From Clostridiales bacterium (GTDB lineage Bacteria; Bacillota; Clostridia; Christensenellales; Borkfalkiaceae): a stretch of 64,000 bases of DNA. The stretch is from contig SVIB01000004.1 of NCBI GenBank assembly GCA_015055505.1, positions 1-64,000 of the forward strand. Reading direction: 5' to 3'. Made by a program: the position numbers and the translations under genes. Of the stretch, positions 58,368 to 64,000 are shown piece by piece (positions within the stretch are counted from its first letter, which is position 1; each line of letters begins with the position of its first letter). Under the pieces are notes generated by a model. The model searched no databases. It saw nothing but the letters and a program-made list of their open reading frames with translations, and had not been told where the DNA came from.

Positions 58368-58482
58368 CCCTACTTATTTACGATAATGATAAAATTTCAC
58401 ACTAAGATAACAAAAAGGATTTTTCCTTGAATGCGCTAAACATTTAGAGAGTATTGTCCGTACCAATAGAGTAAAATAAAAA

Positions 58483-58505
58483 CTCCGCCGTAAAAATCGG
58501 CGGAG
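58483..58505 (-). terminator. terminator of the AraC-family gene
   Basis: CTCCGCCG-TAAAAAT-CGGCGGAG with minus-strand T-rich tail. Confidence 0.8.
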
Positions 58506-58512
58506 AAAATAA

Positions 58513-59346
58513 CTATTTTGAATTAAAGAAGTTTGACCTCGTTTTTTGCGGTGTTTCTTTTATAATATCTTTATACGTTCCTGAAAAATGAGATATAGAA
58601 TTATAACCGACGGAAAGAGCAATTTCACTTATTGGAAGATTGGTCGTTTTAAGTAACGTTTTCGCTTCGTTACAGCGTATTATGTTTAAGTCTTTTATTA
58701 TAGAAACACCGTATTTTTTCTTGTAAGCGTGAGCGAGATAATATTTATTTAAGAAGAAAAGATTTGCGATTTTGTCTAAAGTAATGTCATCTTGATAATT
58801 AGAGGTTAAGAAATTGTGAATATTGCTTATCGTATTGGGCTGTTCCGAAGAATGAAACGGGAGAGAAAGAAGTTGTTTTTTTCTAAGGATAAAAACCATA
58901 AATTTGTTAAATTCGTTCATTATGGCGTTTTTCCAGAACGGGCGTTTTTGCACGTCTTCATCCTCAATTACACGGATAACGTCAAACAAAAAGTCAAAAT
59001 CGGTGGTTAAATCGAAAATGAAAACCTGTTGAGATTCATCACTGTTGTTTTTTGAAAACGTCAAATTTTTAACGGCAAAAACAGCGTACTCAAGATGATT
59101 TTCAGCGTCGGAGAGTTCGGTGTGAATAGTCATAGGATTGATAAAAATGACCATTCCTTTATGAATATGATAGTCTTTTGATTTTGTATGGAGAACTCCC
59201 TTTCCGTCAGTAACGAAAAAGATTTCTGAAAAGGCGTGCATATGTTCGAAACTTTTCCAGTCTTTATTGTATCTTGCTCTGTCGTAATTTTCAAAAGAGA
59301 AGAAGAAATTTGTTAAATTGTTTGAATTTATATTAAATTGTTTCAT
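58513..59346 (-). CDS. AraC family transcriptional regulator (cupin + HTH)
   Basis: 'HAFSEIFFVTDGKGVLHTKSKDYHIHKGMVIFINPMTIHTE', 'ISEIALSVGYNSISHFSGTYKDIIKETPQKTR'. Confidence 0.92.
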   Translation of the reverse strand: MKQFNINSNNLTNFFFSFENYDRARYNKDWKSFEHMHAFSEIFFVTDGKGVLHTKSKDYHIHKGMVIFINPMTIHTELSDAENHLEYAVFAVKNLTFSKNNSDESQQVFIFDLTTDFDFLFDVIRVIEDEDVQKRPFWKNAIMNEFNKFMVFILRKKQLLSLPFHSSEQPNTISNIHNFLTSNYQDDITLDKIANLFFLNKYYLAHAYKKKYGVSIIKDLNIIRCNEAKTLLKTTNLPISEIALSVGYNSISHFSGTYKDIIKETPQKTRSNFFNSK

Positions 59347-59493
59347 ATTTTACCTTTAAATTTTATAAGTCATAAGTTGTGACAGAGTCTAAAATATTGT
59401 CAACAATTAAGTTTATTTTATCACAAAAAAAAATAAAAATCAAGGAACTTTTTAAAAATCGCAATTTTGTTAAAACTGATAGCAATTTTACTC

Positions 59494-59522
59494 TTGATTA
59501 CTAAACGTAATATAGGTATACT
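59494..59522 (+). promoter_or_regulatory. promoter TTGATT-N17-TATACT
   Basis: Upstream of 59555 CDS, divergent from araC-like gene. Confidence 0.6.
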
Positions 59523-59554
59523 TTTTATATAAAACGTGTTTGGAGAGATAGTTT

Positions 59555-60781
59555 ATGGAAAAACGTATTATGAAAGTGGCGTATAAAATGCCCCCTCAAG
59601 AAAATTGGAATGCTTTTCGCGACGAAAAACAAACCAATGAAAACCATATAACGGAGAAAGATTATCAAGCGATAATAGACGCAGGATTTACTCACGGTAT
59701 GGGACTTTTAGAGCATGGCGCAGAAATTGCTGAAAGAGCGCTTCAGGTTGCTGAAAAAGTTGGTCTTAAATATTACGTAAGGGACGCGGTAAACTGGGCG
59801 AATATTCTTCATCCCGATTATTATTATTACAACCGAGATAATTATGAAAAATACGCGAAGTATTCGTCGTTTGCGGGATTGTACGTATATGATGAACCCA
59901 ATGCGAATAAGTATCCCGACCTTGCAAAAATGGTGCAGGGATATTACGACTTTTTTAAAGGGATTGGAGAGCCTCTCGTCAATCTATTGCCAACCTACGC
60001 AAACGAAGTTGAACAGTTGGGTGCTAAAAATTACGAGGAATATATTGAAAAATATATTCAAACGGTACCGACGAACTACGTTTTATACGACCACTATCCG
60101 TTTAGAGTTAAAAATAAGGTTGAAGAGTATTTAAGTGAGGAATATCTTTATAATTGTGACGTCGTTGCAAAAGCGTGTAAAAAAGGCGGTAAGCAACTTA
60201 GAACGTTTATTCAGTCTGCAGTAATGGATAACGGAGAAATCGAGTTATTGCCGGAAATTATAGATTTTCAAATTCATACGCATTTAGCATACGGTTCAAG
60301 GGCTATAATATATTATTACTATTGGGGCGATGAAAACCGTGTAGATAATAAATCGGGACTTGTTAATTGGGACGGCGAGCCGACGGAGTTGTACTATAGA
60401 GCAAAAAAGGTGCATGCCGAAATAAGCGAATACGAAGATAAACTTTGCGAGAGTAAATGGCAAAAAACCTTATATTTTAAGGGACAAAATAAACATTTAA
60501 ACGAAAAAGAGTTCTCCCATTTTGAAATTGACAATTCTAATAAGTTCGTGTTTTCTTACGACGGAATTGTGGGATTGTTTGATTACAAAGGTAAAGAAGC
60601 GTATTATCTTGTAAATTATACGAATCCAAGATTGGGGCTTGAAAACGAGGTGGAATTAAATCTTGACGGAGATTATTACGTTTGGGTTGGCGGTCAAAAG
60701 GCCGAACTTAAAAAGGGAGTAAATAAAATCACGATTCCATGTGGAAGAGGTGCTTTTTTGCTTCCAATTATGAAAAACTGA
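59555..60781 (+). CDS. hypothetical protein, possible TIM-barrel glycoside-hydrolase-like
   Basis: 'FAGLYVYDEPNANKYPDLAKMV', 'VLYDHYPF', 'AYGSRAIIYYYYWG'. Confidence 0.55.
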   Translation: MEKRIMKVAYKMPPQENWNAFRDEKQTNENHITEKDYQAIIDAGFTHGMGLLEHGAEIAERALQVAEKVGLKYYVRDAVNWANILHPDYYYYNRDNYEKYAKYSSFAGLYVYDEPNANKYPDLAKMVQGYYDFFKGIGEPLVNLLPTYANEVEQLGAKNYEEYIEKYIQTVPTNYVLYDHYPFRVKNKVEEYLSEEYLYNCDVVAKACKKGGKQLRTFIQSAVMDNGEIELLPEIIDFQIHTHLAYGSRAIIYYYYWGDENRVDNKSGLVNWDGEPTELYYRAKKVHAEISEYEDKLCESKWQKTLYFKGQNKHLNEKEFSHFEIDNSNKFVFSYDGIVGLFDYKGKEAYYLVNYTNPRLGLENEVELNLDGDYYVWVGGQKAELKKGVNKITIPCGRGAFLLPIMKN

Positions 60782-60867
60782 TACTGAAATTTATCAGTTG
60801 CATAATTTAACACAAAAGAAACGCTCTAAGCGGATAAATTTCCGCTTAGAGTTTAAAGGAGAAACAA

Positions 60868-63285
60868 ATGCAAAAATGCGTTAGAAAACTGTTAGTTTAC
60901 GTTTGCTATACGCTGTTTGTTATATTTGCGCTTATTTTTGTTTATACGTTTAATATAAATGTTACAGCAAGTGAGAATCCCCCTACTGTACAAATGATAA
61001 ACGGAGCGCAAATAAGAAAGACTGTTGGTGAACCGGGGATTAAATTTACAGCCAAAATCAGTGGGTACGAAAAAGGGCAAACACGATATAATTTCGGTAT
61101 GCTGATTATACCGAAACTTGCGTTTACAAACGAGATATTGACAATGGATGGGAATTACCATAAGCAGTTAGAAGGTAAGGTTTATGCGGGACAAGAATGT
61201 TCCCCTTACCAAAAAGATTGCGAATGGTATATTTCTTTTTCTTTAAAAAATATATTAGAAGAGAATTACGATTTAAGTTTTGTGGGGATAGCGTATATTT
61301 ACGATACCGTAAACGGGCAATATACCTATACGGACGTAAATTTAAGCGATAATGCAAGAAGTATTGCTTACGTTGCTCAAATGGCGTTAAAATACGAAAC
61401 TGATTTAGTCGGGGAACAAATAGAGGCTCTTGAAAGATTTTCAAATCCTAACGGAGAAACTGTTGAAGAAGAGATTTTGATGGATTTAACTGACGGCGGA
61501 TATTCTGCAGTCGGCGAAAATATTTCGGTAACCAATACAGATAACTTCGCAAAACTCAATTTTAGCGCGTATAGAGATAACCGTTTGGGATATACGACAA
61601 AACGGGCATATTCCAATATAACGCAAATATCTTTAGACGTTTTAGTTCCCTCTACAAATGAGAAGAATTTTTGGTGGGGCATAGTTCCCGTTGCCGACAG
61701 ATTGAGTGAAAACGCCTATATAGGAATGGGCGCAAGCGCAAGCGTGCAAAACATTGGAGAGATTATCAAAAGTCAAAATTGGGTAGACGTTTGGGTAACT
61801 TTGACGTATACCGTAAGCGGAAAACGATGGGCATTATCGTGTTCCCCAAAGGGAAGTTCTACCGTTTATAATGCAAGCGAATTTGATTTTTCGGGCGACG
61901 AGTTTTCTTTAAACGGTGCGTCTTACGTTAATATAAGCGCAAATCCGTCAAAAGAAGAAAGTTGGGGAATATATCTTGACAATTTTTCTATAACTTCAAA
62001 CGGCAACACTTATACGGACGGTTTTGACGGAAGTAAAAGCCAACTTTTTATAGAAAACGAAAACTTGGAAGAAGTTGCAAGTTACGGACACAGTAAAACC
62101 GACGGCTATATAGAAATTGGAGCAAGCGAGGCTATCGGGGAGTCAAACGGACAAGATTCAACCGAAAGCGTAGATTACGCGATTATAGATTTTAACGATT
62201 TACCCGAAGACAAACAACCGCTTATAACAGCGGAAAAATATACGAATATAACGAAAGTTACGGTTGACGTTTTTATTCCGTCGACAAATACTTGTAGCGG
62301 ATGGTGGGGTTTTGCTCCGTTAACGTCAAATACAGGTACTGCGTACGCTGCGCAAAACGCGGTAAACGGCAAATTCAATATTAATCAGTTATTGACTAAA
62401 TATTTTTCATGGCAAGATCAATGGGTAACGCTAACTTATACCGTAAGCGAAAAGAATTGGACTTTATCTGTCAATAAAACGGGGACAAACGAATCCTACT
62501 TGACCCAAAAGTACACGGCGTTATCGTCAACCGTATACTTTGCGTTGTCAGCGCAACCTAAAACGGTGGGGAAATGGCGTATTTACGTGGATAATTTATC
62601 CATTACAACGACGGAAGATACCGTTTATACGGACTCATTTACAGGCGGGGAAAGTGAACTTTTCACCGATAACGTAGGTTGTTTAGAGAATATAGAACAA
62701 ACAACGGACGTAAATGAAGAAGAATATTTTGACAGTTTAATTGAAGAAGGAAAAGGGGTTGACTGCGTTTTAGATGCGTTGGATAAAAGGAGTGTAAAAT
62801 CTAAAACGGTAGGAGATTTTAGCGGTATTTCTTCAAGTATGGCTGTTATGGTCGGCGAATTTTCTTGCTCTTTTAACGGATATAAAGATTTGGCTATCGT
62901 GTTATATAAAAATCAAACGACGGCGGACTATCTACGGATAAATGCAAATCAAATTGCACTTTATAACGGAAATAACAAAGTAAAAAGCATTGAAATAGGC
63001 GGTAATTATAATTATTTTAAACTATCGGTCTTAAAAGACGGAGAAGTTATAGTAAGAGTCAATAGTGGAAGTTACGTCGGCTTGGGATATTTGACGGGCG
63101 CGCCTACCCAATTTGCTATTGTGGATATTTTAGGTAGCGGAAAAGCGACGGTAACGGATTTGACCGTAACTCAGTTCGTATCGGCGCAAGCGGATACGCA
63201 AAGCGAACAAACGGAAATAGGTTTATTATCAGTTGCAAGTGAAACACCGAGCGTTTATAACCGTAAACAAAGGTGGGTATTATGA
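60868..63285 (+). CDS. secreted multidomain surface protein with duplicated ~200-aa beta-rich module
   Basis: Signal peptide 'VYVCYTLFVIFALIFVYTFNINVTA'; two modules 'YxNITxxxxDVxxPSTNxxxxWWGxxP ... WVTLTYTVSxKxWxLS'. Confidence 0.65.
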   Translation: MQKCVRKLLVYVCYTLFVIFALIFVYTFNINVTASENPPTVQMINGAQIRKTVGEPGIKFTAKISGYEKGQTRYNFGMLIIPKLAFTNEILTMDGNYHKQLEGKVYAGQECSPYQKDCEWYISFSLKNILEENYDLSFVGIAYIYDTVNGQYTYTDVNLSDNARSIAYVAQMALKYETDLVGEQIEALERFSNPNGETVEEEILMDLTDGGYSAVGENISVTNTDNFAKLNFSAYRDNRLGYTTKRAYSNITQISLDVLVPSTNEKNFWWGIVPVADRLSENAYIGMGASASVQNIGEIIKSQNWVDVWVTLTYTVSGKRWALSCSPKGSSTVYNASEFDFSGDEFSLNGASYVNISANPSKEESWGIYLDNFSITSNGNTYTDGFDGSKSQLFIENENLEEVASYGHSKTDGYIEIGASEAIGESNGQDSTESVDYAIIDFNDLPEDKQPLITAEKYTNITKVTVDVFIPSTNTCSGWWGFAPLTSNTGTAYAAQNAVNGKFNINQLLTKYFSWQDQWVTLTYTVSEKNWTLSVNKTGTNESYLTQKYTALSSTVYFALSAQPKTVGKWRIYVDNLSITTTEDTVYTDSFTGGESELFTDNVGCLENIEQTTDVNEEEYFDSLIEEGKGVDCVLDALDKRSVKSKTVGDFSGISSSMAVMVGEFSCSFNGYKDLAIVLYKNQTTADYLRINANQIALYNGNNKVKSIEIGGNYNYFKLSVLKDGEVIVRVNSGSYVGLGYLTGAPTQFAIVDILGSGKATVTDLTVTQFVSAQADTQSEQTEIGLLSVASETPSVYNRKQRWVL

Positions 63286-63413
63286 AAGAGTATATAAAAG
63301 CGGAAGTAGAGGTTTTGTGTTACCGTCAAAACATTTTTACTGAAGAGTCTACTGAAAACGACGTTGTAGACGATCCGTACGGTGAAAGCAATAAATGGTG
63401 GGAAAACAATTAA
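63282..63413 (+). CDS. small 43-aa protein, translationally coupled to the surface protein gene
   Basis: ATGA overlap at 63282-63285; MKEYIKAEVEVLCYRQNIFTEESTENDVVDDPYGESNKWWENN*; below the ORF-track size limit. Confidence 0.6.
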   Translation: MKEYIKAEVEVLCYRQNIFTEESTENDVVDDPYGESNKWWENN

Positions 63414-63465
63414 GAAAGAGGGAAACGAACTGTTTTTGGATTCCCTCTAAATCGCAAAAACCCCT

Positions 63466-63482
63466 CTATAGGTCGGTTAATT
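63466..63482 (+). repeat. repeat motif copy H: CTATAGGTCGGTTAATT
   Basis: Preceded by CAAAAACCCCT as in copy F; inside an AAATCGCAAAA / TTTTGCGGTTT stem. Confidence 0.75.
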
Positions 63483-63669
63483 GATAAATTTTCATTTCTT
63501 TTGCGGTTTAACTAACACTGAATTAACCCGTTTAAAGAATCGCTGGAGCAATAGGTATAAGGGTAGCGCGGTAGTTGTTTCGTTAACGATTTTATGCCTT
63601 TAATGATGCCGATATATTTCTTTATAAGTGTTTAAAAGTGTAAGGACTTATTTTTTATCCGTTAAAAAC

Positions 63670-63698
63670 TTGAACTATATTTAATTTTTTGATATAAT
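63670..63698 (+). promoter_or_regulatory. promoter TTGAAC-N17-TATAAT
   Basis: Upstream of the 63741 CDS. Confidence 0.75.
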
Positions 63699-63740
63699 AA
63701 TCGAATGAAGATACGTTAAGGGGAAAGAAGTTTTGCTATT

Positions 63741-64000
63741 ATGACTGAAAAGAGATTGGGAACTAAAACTTTTATATGGGCAATAATTATGAGTGCGCCA
63801 AGTCCGCTGGTAGTAGGTCTTGGGCTTCTCGTAGGCAGAAGTTCCACGCAAATTGCAGACTTCGTGCGAAAAAGTGCCGAACTTTTTGCAATTATTATTT
63901 CTTTCATAGTTTTTTTAAGGACTCAAAAATACGTCGAACGTGATGAGATGAGAAAGCAAACGTTAGAACGCCGAGCCAATATTTTCGTCGGTTTAATGAT
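63741..64000 (+). CDS. putative membrane transporter N-terminus (cation-efflux-like), truncated by window end
   Basis: MTEKRLGTKTFIWAIIMSAPSPLVVGLGLLVGRSSTQIADFVRKSAELFAIIISFIVFLRTQKYVERDEM...; open to the window edge. Confidence 0.5.
   Translation, partial: MTEKRLGTKTFIWAIIMSAPSPLVVGLGLLVGRSSTQIADFVRKSAELFAIIISFIVFLRTQKYVERDEMRKQTLERRANIFVGLM

Noticed and set aside
59360-59385. TATAAGTCATAAGTTGTGAC upstream of the araC-like gene
   Set aside because: Does not match the 16-mer; possibly a regulator site but too weak to claim.
1717-63907. Many minus-strand ORFs of 60-190 aa opposite clear genes, such as 33485-34054 and 49105-49620
   Set aside because: Antisense shadows of strong coding frames with low-complexity, family-less translations.
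1-64000. Search for CRISPR arrays, tRNA/rRNA genes, transposases, prophage or defence genes
   Set aside because: No spaced direct-repeat arrays, RNA gene signatures or mobile-element proteins recognised by eye.

Overview
AT-rich bacterial chromosome segment, most likely from an anaerobic Firmicutes/Clostridia-type genome (inferred from gene content, strong AGGAG-type RBSs and canonical -35/-10 boxes). About 1-29.8 kb is one co-oriented exopolysaccharide/capsule locus. It holds an acyltransferase, aldo/keto reductase, split transketolase, many glycosyltransferases, an EpsG-type polymerase, a Wzx flippase, a pyruvyltransferase-FrhB fusion, CapE/CapF/CapG-type UDP-L-FucNAc genes, a galacturonokinase-like GHMP kinase, a sugar nucleotidyltransferase, a UDP-GlcA 4-epimerase and two nucleotide-sugar dehydrogenases. 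The remainder is mostly core genes: PHP, ROK, SIS, a two-component system, FakA/FakB, a PPi-PFK/ATP-PFK pair, dnaE, hemW, lepA, a Cu-ATPase, an EF-G paralogue, 1-PFK, lgt and a chromate transporter pair, plus two repeat-rich surface proteins and an AraC-linked module. The most interesting signal is not a gene. It is a 16-nt motif, consensus CTATARGTYGATTATT, found at least eight times in both orientations, almost always directly after a stop codon and in two cases as the exact loop of a terminator hairpin, with one further extended copy inside the fakA-like CDS. Other leads: a CopA with a fused CopZ domain that has its own internal Shine-Dalgarno and ATG, a 25-codon glycosyltransferase remnant at a composition boundary, a plant-GalAK-like kinase, a candidate leaderless gene, and a translationally coupled 43-aa ORF missing from the ORF track. 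No tRNA, rRNA, CRISPR array or transposase was recognised. All family calls are by eye; no searches were run.
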